From positions 1 through 64,000 of the forward strand of contig JAEUIU010000020.1 in NCBI GenBank assembly GCA_016795065.1: a stretch of 64,000 bases of DNA, in the 5' to 3' direction. The notes beneath the pieces were generated by a model. It searched no databases. It had not been told where the DNA came from and saw only the letters and a program-made list of their open reading frames with translations. Source of the DNA: Phycisphaerae bacterium (lineage in GTDB: Bacteria > Planctomycetota > Phycisphaerae > Phycisphaerales > SM1A02). This document shows, piece after piece, positions 42,832 to 51,717 of this stretch (the first letter of the stretch is position 1; the number at the start of each line of letters is the position of its first letter). Position numbers and translations under genes: made by a program.

Positions 42832-43434
42832 TCAGCCCGCGAACCGTTCGAATGCTGGCAGGTGATTCTGAAGCGATGCGGCCCGCAATCGCTCGAACAC
42901 GGTGCGAACATCCGGTTCCTTGACTGTCGGAATCAGCCGGTCATAGAGGGCGATGTTGTCGCGCTCGAGCTGGGCCGCCAGCGCCGCGCACTCAGCAAAG
43001 GTCGCCGGCACGGCGGGCAGCGGTCCGGGGGCGAGCTTGGGATCCGCTACGCCATGGCGTTCCATGACGCCGAGGACCATTGATTCGTGGCGTCCTTCGG
43101 CGCGAACGATGTTCACGAATGGGCGAACCTGACCGTGGCGGGCCATCACGTTCGTGTAGAAGGCTTGGGCGTTTCGCTCGTCCTGCAGGGCTGCTCGGAG
43201 CGCCGCCTCGGTGTCGGAGTCAAGGGTCGTGCGCTCGCCGGGCGGCAGGGCGCACGGTCCCTGGCAGTTGCCAGCGCAGTTCGCGCCGCCACAGTTGGAA
43301 GTGCAGTTGGCTCCACAACCGAGAGCGCCGGGACTCGGGGATCTGGGTTGTGTCGCGCAGCCCGCGACGGTGACAAATCCACCCAATAGGATCGCGACGA
43401 GCCCGATCCTCGATCGGCTTCCGTGTGCATTCAT
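42832..43434 (-). CDS. Ferritin-like DUF2202 lipoprotein with a CxxxC-repeat linker
   Basis: The 200-residue protein has a lipoprotein signal ending in VTVAGC (about residue 26). A linker with six further cysteines at 3-4-residue spacing follows ([18 protein letters not shown], then QGPC). The rest (about 70-200) is a four-helix ferritin-like DUF2202 domain with [17 protein letters not shown] and [13 protein letters not shown], whose Glu and His residues suit a di-metal site. Function is unknown; oxidative or metal chemistry at the envelope is an inference. ATG 43434 has GGAG 6 nt upstream. It is on the same strand as the FG-GAP gene, 133 nt before it. Confidence 0.8.
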   Translation of the reverse strand: MNAHGSRSRIGLVAILLGGFVTVAGCATQPRSPSPGALGCGANCTSNCGGANCAGNCQGPCALPPGERTTLDSDTEAALRAALQDERNAQAFYTNVMARHGQVRPFVNIVRAEGRHESMVLGVMERHGVADPKLAPGPLPAVPATFAECAALAAQLERDNIALYDRLIPTVKEPDVRTVFERLRAASLQNHLPAFERFAG

Positions 43435-43634
43435 GACAAGCTCCATGATGATCCGTGGCGGCGCCGAGAGAATCGCTTCAAGAGGTTCTCGTTCCGACGC
43501 CGACGGCGGGGGTGCCCAACGCTCTTGATTCACAAGGAGTGCGTTGCATCGCGAGATTGATCGACAAACGCCGGACGGTCAACTCGGAACGCCTGATGGC
43601 GTTCGCTGATCAGGTCGTGTCTCGCGAAAGCGAG

Positions 43635-44300
43635 TCACTGCTCCTCTCCCCGCTCAAACGCCGCGATCTCCTCCAGCGACTCTCGGGCCCGCCGCACGCT
43701 CGTTCCAACGGTGTTGCTGTCGAGCCATTGGGCCCGGTCGGGCTTCCCCGGGCGGCGGCTCCAGAGCCAGAGGGCGAGGAGGATCGCGAACGGCACGAGT
43801 CCGCTTGCGAAGAGCCAGTAGACGACCGTCGGGTTCTTCGTCCACACGTCCGCGCCGAGTGACGCGAAGATCACCAGCATCAGCGGAATCCAGATGAAGC
43901 AGCCGGTGACCGCGAAGAACGGTCCGAGGCGAATCTGCCAGGCGCGAAGCGATTCGATGCGACGCTGGATCGCAATCACCGGTCCTCCTGGATCGATGGT
44001 GAGGACCAGATGCAGCTCGCGTGCCGCGAGGATCATGAGAAGCGTCGAGTACGCCTGGATGACGATGCCGCACAGCATCAGGTGGGGCACGTCGCGATGG
44101 GCGACCCAGAACGACGCGAAGAGCGGCGTCAGGATGAGACCGACAAGGAGTTGGAAACCCTGTCCGATGACGAGCGGCCAAAGGGCGAACTTCACCCGCC
44201 GCAGGCGCTGCGTCGTCATCGACCGCCGCAACAGCGAGTTGTGCGTCGCGAGTTCGCGCTCGAGCGATTTCCAGTTGGCCTTGAGATCATCGAGTTCCAT
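43635..44300 (-). CDS. Four-helix membrane protein linked to an ECF sigma factor (candidate anti-sigma)
   Basis: This 221-residue protein is not assigned to a named family. The N-terminal cytoplasmic helix (MELDDLKANWKSLERELATH) is followed by two pairs of transmembrane helices (about 39-60, 70-92; 121-142, 153-175) and a charged C-terminal tail. It overlaps the ECF sigma gene upstream by 14 nt. Such overlap of a small membrane protein with an ECF sigma gene is typical of anti-sigma factors, but no ZAS motif (HxxxCxxC) is present. The anti-sigma role is inferred from context only. Confidence 0.72.
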   Translation of the reverse strand: MELDDLKANWKSLERELATHNSLLRRSMTTQRLRRVKFALWPLVIGQGFQLLVGLILTPLFASFWVAHRDVPHLMLCGIVIQAYSTLLMILAARELHLVLTIDPGGPVIAIQRRIESLRAWQIRLGPFFAVTGCFIWIPLMLVIFASLGADVWTKNPTVVYWLFASGLVPFAILLALWLWSRRPGKPDRAQWLDSNTVGTSVRRARESLEEIAAFERGEEQ

Positions 44301-44832
44301 GGTGCGCTCCGGACGTGTCTGGACGGGCTGCGGTCATGTCGCGGCGAATCGTCTGCTTCAGGCGTCCGATCTTGGTGGCGACGTTGGTTTCAGTGATGCC
44401 TAACACTTCGGCGATCTCGGCGTAGCTTTGCTCATCGAGATAGAGCATGAGGAGCGCCCGATCGAGCGGTGGGAACGCTTCCATCGCTCGCCGCAGCTCG
44501 CCGATGCGGGGATCGGGCTCCGGAGGCGTGGGCGAAGTCATGTCGGAGGGCAGCGGCTCGGCGCTTCGCCGGGTGGTTCGTCGAAGGTGCGAAATTGCCA
44601 CGTTGAGGGCGACGCGATAGGCCCAGGTCGGGAACGATCGACTGACGTCGTAACGGTGAAACGACCGCCAAAGTTCGGTGGCGATCTCCTGCATGAGATC
44701 GTCGCGATCGTGGGCCGACCGGGTGTACGCGAAGGCCACCTTGCCGACGATGCCGCGGTGGGCCTCAAGCAGGGCCGAGAATCGCTGGCGGAGGTCGCCA
44801 GTGGATGGGTTGATGGCCACGTCGTGCATCAT
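44287..44832 (-). CDS. ECF-type RNA polymerase sigma factor (RpoE/CnrH-like)
   Basis: The 181-residue protein has region 2 (YTRSAHDRDDLMQEIATELW, FPTWAYRVALNVAISHLRR) and region 4 (DRALLMLYLDEQSYAEIAEVLGI, then TNVATKIGRLK). It belongs to a different ECF group from the two kinase-linked factors in this window. The start is ATG 44832 or the adjacent ATG 44829. The downstream overlapping membrane protein is its probable regulator. About 238 bases without a gene (44833-45070) precede it. Confidence 0.92.
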   Translation of the reverse strand: MMHDVAINPSTGDLRQRFSALLEAHRGIVGKVAFAYTRSAHDRDDLMQEIATELWRSFHRYDVSRSFPTWAYRVALNVAISHLRRTTRRSAEPLPSDMTSPTPPEPDPRIGELRRAMEAFPPLDRALLMLYLDEQSYAEIAEVLGITETNVATKIGRLKQTIRRDMTAARPDTSGAHHGTR

Positions 44833-45070
44833 CGCGGTTCGCCCGAAGGATGGGGCGTCCCGGTGATTCGCACGAGGGCCACCTGAAATCACGCGAAGGA
44901 CGACGAATCCGGAAGAACGGCCGACGTGACGCAGCACCGTTCACGGCCCGGTCAGACTCGGTCCGGCAGGTCAGGGCGAGAGGTGTCAGGCCGTGCGATG
45001 GCCCGCTCCGAGCCAGAGGTTGGGAACGAGGGCGCTCCGTCGTGAACGGAAGTTCCTCTCGACACGAGTC

Positions 45071-45442
45071 TCAGGTCGCCGGCTGGCCGCGAGCCCGCTC
45101 GGCGAGCAACTCGTCCAACGAGAGCATCGCGTGTCTCAGGTGGGGGATGAAGATCGACCCGCCGACCACGAGGGCGACATTGAGGGCGTCCTCGATCTCC
45201 TCTTTCGAATAGCCCTGCTTCACGCACTGCTCTAAGTGGTAATCGATGCAGTCGTTGCAGCGGAGTACCGCGCTCGCGACGAGTCCCAGCAGTTCCTTGG
45301 TGCGACCCGGAAGTGCGCCATCCTCGTAGGTGGCGCTGTCGAGGCGCATGAAACGATTGATGCCGAGATGCTTGCTTTCCAGGACGCGAGCCTGGCCGAC
45401 GGCGCGGTCATCGCGGAACTGCTGGATGGGACGGTGGGGCAT
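45071..45442 (-). CDS. Carboxymuconolactone decarboxylase/AhpD-like protein
   Basis: The 123-residue protein has the CMD fold with LPGRTKELLGLVASAV and the redox pair in RCNDCIDYHLEQCVKQG (CxxC plus His), as in AhpD-type alkylhydroperoxidases. It ends with ALVVGGSIFIPHLRHAM. It probably reduces peroxides or relays electrons in the cytoplasm; the partner is unknown. It lies 12 nt downstream of psd on the same strand, so the two are probably co-transcribed with the HTH protein gene. Confidence 0.9.
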   Translation of the reverse strand: MPHRPIQQFRDDRAVGQARVLESKHLGINRFMRLDSATYEDGALPGRTKELLGLVASAVLRCNDCIDYHLEQCVKQGYSKEEIEDALNVALVVGGSIFIPHLRHAMLSLDELLAERARGQPAT

Positions 45443-45454
45443 CGTGGTCTCCGT

Positions 45455-46114
45455 TCACCAGTCGGCGCGGGCGAGAATCGTGACCCCGCCGGTGACGATG
45501 TCGCCCTTCGCAACGAGGGACTTCGTTCGCTCAGGATGTGGCAGGATGAGTTCTGTCGTCGACCCGAACTTGATCATGCCGAAGCGTTCGGCGCGAGCGA
45601 GTTTCGTTCCGACGCCGATCGGGCAGACGATGCGCCGGGCGATCGCTCCCGAGACCTGGCGGATGCCGATCGTCTCGCCCGAGGCCGTGCGCATCACGAT
45701 CAGGTTCGATTCGTTCACCTGGGCGCTCTCCTCGGTGCGGGCATCGAGGTACTTCCCGGGCTTGTGGGTGATCGCGATCACATCGCCGTCACACGGGCTT
45801 CGGTTGATGTGGACGTTGAGGACGCTCAGGAAGATGCGAACGATCAGGGCCGGCCGGCCGCCGGTCGCCTCGTGGGTGTCGACGGTGAAGACGGCCGAGA
45901 CGGTACCGTCGGCAGGCGAGACGAAGTCGCGGGCGTCGGCGGTCGCCGGCTTCCTTCCGAGCGGATCGCGGAAGAAGGAGAGAAGTGACAGGCAGACGAT
46001 CGCGACCAGCCCCACCGCCCACCATTGCCCGAACCACGCCGCCGCGAGCGCAAGCAAAAGGCTGACGACCAGGATCGTCAGCCATTCGCGAAGTCCGTAG
46101 CCGGTCAGGAGCAT
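45455..46114 (-). CDS. psd: Phosphatidylserine decarboxylase (short type)
   Basis: Psd (219 residues) makes phosphatidylethanolamine from phosphatidylserine. Two membrane segments (about 10-27 and 30-46) are followed by the catalytic part: FVSPADGTVSAV, FLSVLNVHINRSP and the autocleavage site KFGSTTEL, where Ser becomes the pyruvoyl group. Length matches the short, archaeal-type Psd/Asd group. Its ATG overlaps the TAA of the upstream HTH gene (TAATG), a strong sign of translational coupling. A phosphatidylserine synthase gene is not in the window. Confidence 0.93.
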   Translation of the reverse strand: MLLTGYGLREWLTILVVSLLLALAAAWFGQWWAVGLVAIVCLSLLSFFRDPLGRKPATADARDFVSPADGTVSAVFTVDTHEATGGRPALIVRIFLSVLNVHINRSPCDGDVIAITHKPGKYLDARTEESAQVNESNLIVMRTASGETIGIRQVSGAIARRIVCPIGVGTKLARAERFGMIKFGSTTELILPHPERTKSLVAKGDIVTGGVTILARADW

Positions 46115-46944
46115 TACTCAGACCAGCGGCCGATGGCGAAGCCTGCGATGCCGCAGACGATCGCAACCAGGGCAAGTCCGCCCGCCCAGACTGGCATGTT
46201 GCCGGTGAACATCGTGGCAAGGGCCGGGACCGCACCGGTCGAGGTCACCACCGCCATGATGAGGACGCAGACGAGGCTGATGGCCGAACCGATCATCAGG
46301 CCGATGCCGGCGCCCGACCAGCTTCCGTCGTAGCTCTCAACCATCATCGGCATCATGGTCATCGTGCCGCCGCCGGCCGTGACCATGTTCCCACCGCTCT
46401 CGGCGCCGCCGGCGGCCTCGAAGAGACCGCTCGCGTTGGCCGGAAGCTCGACGTTCTCGTCGTTGGAGAAGGCGTCTTCGATGAGGGCAGCCCCGGAGAG
46501 GCTGTCATCGTTCTCGCGGGTGAGGTCGAGCAGACCGCTTCCCGAGCCGACGGTCTCCAGGGAGAGCTCGCCCGAGCCGCCCTTCTTGTCCTGTCCGAAG
46601 CGGCTGGCCTCGAACGCGCTGATGCCGGTCTCGTCGCTCGAGTCGGCCATGCTGCGCGGGGCCGGCTTGGCGGCGGGGCCGCGCTTGGTGCCCGGGGTCG
46701 AATCGGCCAGGTCGATGGCGGCGCCGTGACCGGAGCCGTGGCTGGAGTCCTCGAGGGCGAGCGGGATGTCCCCGCCGTCTTCCTCGCCGGAGAGCAGGTT
46801 GATCTGCTCGGCCTTGAACATCACCTTGTCACGGTCGCGGAACTCCTGGATCTCGCCCCGCTTCCCCATCTCGAGGACCTGATCGACCGACTTGCCGAGT
46901 TTCGCGGCGGCTTCTTCCGCCGTGTAGAACATCTTGCTGCCCAT
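46114..46944 (-). CDS. Membrane-tethered HTH (excisionase-like) protein coupled to psd
   Basis: The 276-residue protein begins with an excisionase/MerR-like helix-turn-helix (FYTAEEAAAKLGKSVDQVLE, residues 6-25, with wing FRDRDKVMFKAEQINLL). A long acidic, Ser/Gly-rich low-complexity linker (about 50-190) follows. Two or three transmembrane helices lie near the C-terminus (about 205-230 and 243-270; GLALVAIVCGIAGFAIG). The topology puts the HTH in the cytoplasm and the tail in the membrane. GGAGG 6 nt before ATG 46944 is one of the strongest ribosome sites in the window. Overlap with psd suggests a role in lipid homeostasis, which is inference. Confidence 0.82.
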   Translation of the reverse strand: MGSKMFYTAEEAAAKLGKSVDQVLEMGKRGEIQEFRDRDKVMFKAEQINLLSGEEDGGDIPLALEDSSHGSGHGAAIDLADSTPGTKRGPAAKPAPRSMADSSDETGISAFEASRFGQDKKGGSGELSLETVGSGSGLLDLTRENDDSLSGAALIEDAFSNDENVELPANASGLFEAAGGAESGGNMVTAGGGTMTMMPMMVESYDGSWSGAGIGLMIGSAISLVCVLIMAVVTSTGAVPALATMFTGNMPVWAGGLALVAIVCGIAGFAIGRWSE

Positions 46945-47106
46945 GCGACCTCCGAGGGGGGTGTGGGGATGGCTCCTCACCAACCGGGTTACGAACTCCG
47001 TACGCTATCGGTTGCTGCGGGCAGTCGCAAGCCCATGCCTTCCTCCGATTGGACGAAGGCCGGCCGCGAGCGGGAGCACCTCTCGATACTACGGAGAACG
47101 CAAGCG

Positions 47107-48237
47107 ATGCCGGCGAGGAAGCGCGTGCAACGAGGGCTGGTGTCGGCGGGTCGTGCCCCCAGACTCGAACCAGCTTCGGCCCCGGCTCGCGACCGCTTTG
47201 CCGCCGAACAGGTGGAGGCTTGGTTTGCGTCGAATTGCCGCGAACTGCCGTGGCGCACAAGGCGAACGGGATACACGGCCCTCGTCAGTGAGGCGATGCT
47301 CCAGCAGACCCAGGTCTCGCGGGTCGTCGACAAGTACGTCGAGTTCATGAGGCGATTTCCCACGGTCGCGGATCTGGCCCGAGCTGCCGAGCGGGAGGTT
47401 CTCGCGGCTTGGCAGGGGCTGGGCTATTACGGACGGGCCAAGCGGCTGCACGCGGCGGCGAAGGCGGTCGTGGAGCGTTTCGGCGGGCGTGTGCCTTCGA
47501 CCGTGGATGAGTTGCGGACGCTTCCCGGAGTGGGTCCGTATACGGCGGGGGCAATCGCATCGATCGCCTTCGGACGGCCAGAGCCGATTGTGGATACGAA
47601 TGTCGCGCGGGTTCTGATGCGGCTCGACAGCCGGCCCGGAACAGCGGGCGAACGGGCCACGGCCGAGTGGGTGTGGAGCCGCGCAGGATCGCTGGTCGCG
47701 GTGGCCCGGTCGCCAGCCGCTTTCAACGAAGGGCTGATGGAACTGGGGGCGACGATCTGCCCAGCCGGGGAACCGGCCTGTTCGGCCTGTCCCCTTGCCA
47801 ACGCATGTCTGGCCCGAGCCCGCAGGATCGCAGCGACGATTCCCGAGCCGGCGCTGAAGGCGGCGAGGAAGCGGGTCTATCACCACGCGGTCGTCTTCGA
47901 GCGCAACGGGAAGGTGCTGCTGGTGCAGAGGCCGAGCGAAGGGCTCTGGTCCTCGATGTGGCAAGTCCCGACCGTCGAGGCCGATGAAGCGATCGGGCCG
48001 TCCCATGTCGCCTCCATGGTCGAACCCAGGCCTCACACGATTGAACTGCGTGAGCGCTTTGTGCATCAGACATCGCATCGCGAAGTGGTCTTTGTGGTTC
48101 ATCGGGGGAAGACGCGAGTGCGCGACGTGGATGGCGTGTGGGTGGCCGCGGAAGAAGTGAACTCCTACGCGCTGTCGAACCCGATGAGGGCGATCGTCGC
48201 TGGGCGTGCGCGCAACACCAAGCGAGGCGAACGATGA
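47107..48237 (+). CDS. mutY: A/G-specific adenine DNA glycosylase
   Basis: MutY (376 residues) removes adenine mispaired with 8-oxoguanine. The N-terminal HhH-GPD domain has the catalytic Glu in LVSEAMLQQTQVSRV, the hairpin LPGVGPYTAGAIASIAFG, the catalytic Asp in IVDTNVARVL and the 4Fe-4S cluster C-x6-C-x2-C-x5-C (CPAGEPACSACPLANAC). The C-terminal part (about 270-370) is the NUDIX-like 8-oxoG recognition domain. The frame is open much further upstream, but ATG 47107 with GGAG 10 nt upstream fits the family. It overlaps the DinB-like gene by 4 nt. Confidence 0.95.
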   Translation: MPARKRVQRGLVSAGRAPRLEPASAPARDRFAAEQVEAWFASNCRELPWRTRRTGYTALVSEAMLQQTQVSRVVDKYVEFMRRFPTVADLARAAEREVLAAWQGLGYYGRAKRLHAAAKAVVERFGGRVPSTVDELRTLPGVGPYTAGAIASIAFGRPEPIVDTNVARVLMRLDSRPGTAGERATAEWVWSRAGSLVAVARSPAAFNEGLMELGATICPAGEPACSACPLANACLARARRIAATIPEPALKAARKRVYHHAVVFERNGKVLLVQRPSEGLWSSMWQVPTVEADEAIGPSHVASMVEPRPHTIELRERFVHQTSHREVVFVVHRGKTRVRDVDGVWVAAEEVNSYALSNPMRAIVAGRARNTKRGER

Positions 48238-48815
48238 CGATCCTCTTGGACGAGGTGATCGAACTTCTCCGAACGACGCCGAGCGTTCTGGATGCCATGC
48301 TGCGCAGGGCGCCCGAACGGTTCGTCCTAGGCAGCTACGGACCCAACACCTTCTCGCCCTTCGACGTCGTCGGCCACCTCATCACCGGCGAGCGCACGGA
48401 TTGGATCGTGCGGCTTCGCCTGATTCTCGAACGGGGAACGAGCGAGCCGTTCCCGAAGTACGACCGCTACGCCCAGTTCGAGTCGAGCGCTGGACGCACC
48501 TTGGATGACCTGCTGGACGAGTTCGCTCGGCTGCGGGCCGCCAATCTCGCGGTGCTATTGGCGGCCAACATCTCGATCGACGATCTCACCCGGCGAGGTC
48601 TCCATCCAGCCCTCGGCGAAGTGACCCTTGAGAATCTCCTGGCCACGTGGGTCGCCCACGATCTCAACCACATCGCCCAGATCGCCCGAGCCATGGCCTG
48701 GCAATACGAGACCGAGGTCGGGCCGTGGAGGAAGTACCTCGGGATCCTGAACCTGCCGCGCACGGAGATGGAAGCGGACGGCGTGCGGCGAAAATCTGCC
48801 GCGGACGCGGATTGA
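48234..48815 (+). CDS. DinB-family (DinB_2) protein
   Basis: The 193-residue protein has the DinB four-helix bundle with potential metal-binding histidines in FDVVGHLITGE and HDLNHIAQI. This superfamily includes metal-dependent thiol transferases (bacillithiol/mycothiol) and damage-inducible proteins. The exact reaction is unknown. The start overlaps the mutY stop (ATGA), so expression is coupled. Its 3' end is 13 nt from the convergent pgpH-like gene. Confidence 0.88.
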   Translation: MTILLDEVIELLRTTPSVLDAMLRRAPERFVLGSYGPNTFSPFDVVGHLITGERTDWIVRLRLILERGTSEPFPKYDRYAQFESSAGRTLDDLLDEFARLRAANLAVLLAANISIDDLTRRGLHPALGEVTLENLLATWVAHDLNHIAQIARAMAWQYETEVGPWRKYLGILNLPRTEMEADGVRRKSAADAD

Positions 48816-48828
48816 ACTGAACCAGTCG

Positions 48829-51324
48829 CTAGGCCCGCGCAGCGTCGCTTCGGATCTCGGTCTTCGGTTCGATCCGCGTCGTTGACGGATACGCGATGCG
48901 CCCGTGGTGGATCGCCGAGAGCGTCTTGATGATCGTGTCTTCGACGATCTTGAGTTCGGCGAAGGTGAGCGGGCACTCGTCGAATTGGCCGTCGTCGAGG
49001 CGACGGCGGGCGAGCGAGCGGACGAGTCCTTCGATGCGGTTGTGGGTCGGCTCGTTGAGGGCTCGCGTCGCGGATTCGCTGCAATCGCAGAGCATGAGAA
49101 TCGCCGCTTCCTTGGTGCGCGGCCGCGGACCCGGATAGCGGAAGTCGAACTCCTCGACCGAATCCTCGTCTTCGCCCTTGCGCTCGGCCTCGGTCTTCGC
49201 CCGGTGGAAGAAGTATTCAACCAGCGTCGTACCGTGGTGGCTCTCGATGAAGTGATGCAGCGGCTTCGGAAGGCCGTATTCCTTGGCGAGCTCAAGGCCA
49301 TCCTTCACGTGACCCACGATGACGAGAAGGCTCATCGCCGGGCTGAGTCGCTCATGCTTGTTCGTGCTGCCGAGCTGGTTCTCGACGAAGTACTCGGGCT
49401 TGTTGACCTTGCCGATGTCGTGATAGAGCGCCCCGGCGTAGGCTAACAGTCCGTCCGCGCCGATCGCCTCGGCGGCGGCTTCGGCCAGGCTCGCAACCTG
49501 CAGCGAGTGGTTGTAGGTGCCCGCCGCCCGTTCCTGCATCTGGCGAAGGAGCGGGTGGCGCGGATCGCGCAACTCGGCCAGGGTGAGGCCGGTTGAGATG
49601 CCGAAGGCCTTCTCGATCGAAGGCAGCATGCCCAGAACGAGGAAGCCGACAGCGTAGCTTCCGATCGCCCCAAACGTGCCGTCGCGCAGGCTCTGCCAGA
49701 GTCCGCCTTCGGCCAGTTCGGTTTCGAGCACGCCGAGTCCGACCATGCCGAGGCCCGAGACGATCGCGGTGATGCCTGCGGCGCGGACGATCGTCGCCCG
49801 ATGGCGGACCTCGCGCAGGCACGCGACCAGGGTGCCGCAGCCAAGGACGAGCACCAGGGCCGTCGTTGGCGGAAGGTCGGTTGCGACGGTGAGGAGAATC
49901 GCCTCGACCGCCGAGACGAAGAAGGCGAATCGCTGGCCGTAGGCGAGGCAGATGATGAGGGCGGCCAGGAGGCACGCGGCGGAGCAGGCCGGTACCGCGA
50001 TGAGCGGGAACTCGGCGCTGGCCAAGCACGCGAAGACCGTGGTCAGGAACATCAGGGTGAAGACACCGGCGAGGCGCTGCGGCCTTGTGCCGACGGCCGG
50101 CTCATGTCGAACGGTGTAGAGGAGGATGAGGACAGCGAGGGCCAGTCCCAGAGCGGCGCTTCCGAGGGAGGCCGCGAGGGTCTGTCGCCAGGTCGCGGCA
50201 GCGTCGGCCTTGGTATCGCTTTCGATGAGCCGCGAAAGCTGGTCCGGGGTGATTCGATCACCGTCGGCATAGATCACTTCGCCGCGCAGATGGACTTCCT
50301 TCTCCGGCGGCACCGCGTCAGCGGCCTGTTCGGCGGCGAGCTTGGTGCGATTCTCGTCAAATCCGATCGTCGCCCGCGGATCGTTGACGACCACGCCGGC
50401 GACGATGGGCGCTAGCTGTTCGGAGAAGCCGGCATCGCGGGCGAGGCGGATGATCGCCCGACGGAGATCCTCCTGAATTGGGCCGATGCCGGGTGGCAAC
50501 TCGTGGGCGGTGTCGACGCGCGTGCCCGGCGATTCGATTGCGACGGCCGGAAGATCGCGGTGCGCTTCCTTTCCCGGTTCGGCGAGCGGGTCGGGCCGCG
50601 ATGACGCCGGGCTCTCGTGGGCGTCGGTCGGCTTCTCCGCTCCGCGCTCTGACGACGGCGGCAGGACATAGCGCTCGAGCGTCGTCATGAAGAGCTGGTA
50701 TTCCTGCGACGCGACGATCGGCTCCTCGCTCCACAGCGATCCGATGAGTCGATCGGTCCAGGTCCGCCAGTTCTCCGAAGCGACCTTGGCCCCGCCGTAC
50801 CGCTGCAGCTCGGCCAGCGCCGAGTCGCTCAGGTCGAAGGCGTTGGCCAACTCGTTGTCGATCTCGCTGACCGATCGCTTCTCGAAGGTCGCGACCGGCA
50901 ATCCCTCGATCTTGGCCTTGAGGCTCGAGAGGTACTTCCCGTTGGCGACATAGAACCGCGGGGCGGTCCGACGGGCCTCCTCACGCTTCGAGTTGGTGAG
51001 GGACTGGTTCTCGGTTTCGTACTGGGCCAGGTTGATCCGGCTGTCGATCGCAATCTGGCCGACGAACGCCCGCGGGACCCCTCGGCTCCAGGCGGTCAGG
51101 AGTGCGAACGCCAATGCGAACGCGAAGGTGATGCCGACGGTCGCCGCGAACTCGGGCCGCCGAAACCACTCCACGAACTCGGGGCTCGGGCGGGGCAGGT
51201 TCCGGCGCAACTCCTCGCGACGTCGTGACGACGTGCTGCCACGGTGGCTGCCGAATGAACCGGACAGGCCGCCGTGGGAGTCTTTGGAGTTGCCACGGCC
51301 GAAGCCGAACATCGACCCAAACAT
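48829..51324 (-). CDS. pgpH: PgpH/YqfF-type 7TM-HD phosphohydrolase
   Basis: The 831-residue membrane protein has a first helix (about 62-80), a large extracytoplasmic 7TMR-HDED domain (about 85-365), a seven-helix membrane region (about 380-580) and a cytoplasmic HD domain (about 600-790). The HD domain shows HSLQVASLAEAAAEAIGADG, YHDIGKVNKPEYFVENQ, HVKDGLELAKEYGLP and SHHGTTLVEYFF. Homologues (PgpH) hydrolyse cyclic di-AMP. The extracytoplasmic domain contains an extra Ser/Pro/Glu-rich insert near 225-265. ATG 51324 gives a Gly/Ser/Arg-rich N-terminal tail of about 45 residues. Confidence 0.92.
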   Translation of the reverse strand: MFGSMFGFGRGNSKDSHGGLSGSFGSHRGSTSSRRREELRRNLPRPSPEFVEWFRRPEFAATVGITFAFALAFALLTAWSRGVPRAFVGQIAIDSRINLAQYETENQSLTNSKREEARRTAPRFYVANGKYLSSLKAKIEGLPVATFEKRSVSEIDNELANAFDLSDSALAELQRYGGAKVASENWRTWTDRLIGSLWSEEPIVASQEYQLFMTTLERYVLPPSSERGAEKPTDAHESPASSRPDPLAEPGKEAHRDLPAVAIESPGTRVDTAHELPPGIGPIQEDLRRAIIRLARDAGFSEQLAPIVAGVVVNDPRATIGFDENRTKLAAEQAADAVPPEKEVHLRGEVIYADGDRITPDQLSRLIESDTKADAAATWRQTLAASLGSAALGLALAVLILLYTVRHEPAVGTRPQRLAGVFTLMFLTTVFACLASAEFPLIAVPACSAACLLAALIICLAYGQRFAFFVSAVEAILLTVATDLPPTTALVLVLGCGTLVACLREVRHRATIVRAAGITAIVSGLGMVGLGVLETELAEGGLWQSLRDGTFGAIGSYAVGFLVLGMLPSIEKAFGISTGLTLAELRDPRHPLLRQMQERAAGTYNHSLQVASLAEAAAEAIGADGLLAYAGALYHDIGKVNKPEYFVENQLGSTNKHERLSPAMSLLVIVGHVKDGLELAKEYGLPKPLHHFIESHHGTTLVEYFFHRAKTEAERKGEDEDSVEEFDFRYPGPRPRTKEAAILMLCDCSESATRALNEPTHNRIEGLVRSLARRRLDDGQFDECPLTFAELKIVEDTIIKTLSAIHHGRIAYPSTTRIEPKTEIRSDAARA

Positions 51325-51717
51325 CGGGATGCCCGCGTGAGCGGGCCGCGGGTCGTTCCCGCTTGCCGGACAAACGGCAGAGCAGGGGACCGGGCGAAGA
51401 ATCGAACACTCTATCGCCCGCTTTGAAGCAGTCCTAGAGGATGGGTGGGAGGAACCGCGACCAGCGGGCGACGAAGGCTGTGAATCGCCGGATAACTACC
51501 TCGGGCCGCCGGGATTCCGGTGAACGCCTGAACTCGCGTCGGGCCCACCGGGTGACCCCTCGCAAACCATTCTCCTGACGAGGCTTGCGACCCCACGAAC
51601 GTCCTCGAGGCCGCCTTTCGTCGAACCGATGCGTCTTGTACCGCGGAATGGGGAGTCGTCCCTTGCGGTTGCAGCCGCCCGCTGGACAAATGGCATTCGA
51701 GTCGAGAGCCTTCGTGG
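51325..51717. other. Divergent gene-free stretch
   Basis: These 393 bases separate pgpH from a lipoprotein gene. A GGGCGA/TCGCCC dyad near 51387-51420 is the only visible structure. No convincing coding frame or standard promoter was found. Confidence 0.4.

Noticed and set aside
51387-51440. A tRNA-like or T-box-like structure upstream of pgpH, suggested by a TTCGATT loop in reverse complement
   Set aside because: The flanking stem does not pair as a T-arm and no acceptor or anticodon stems exist; only a GGGCGA/TCGCCC dyad remains.
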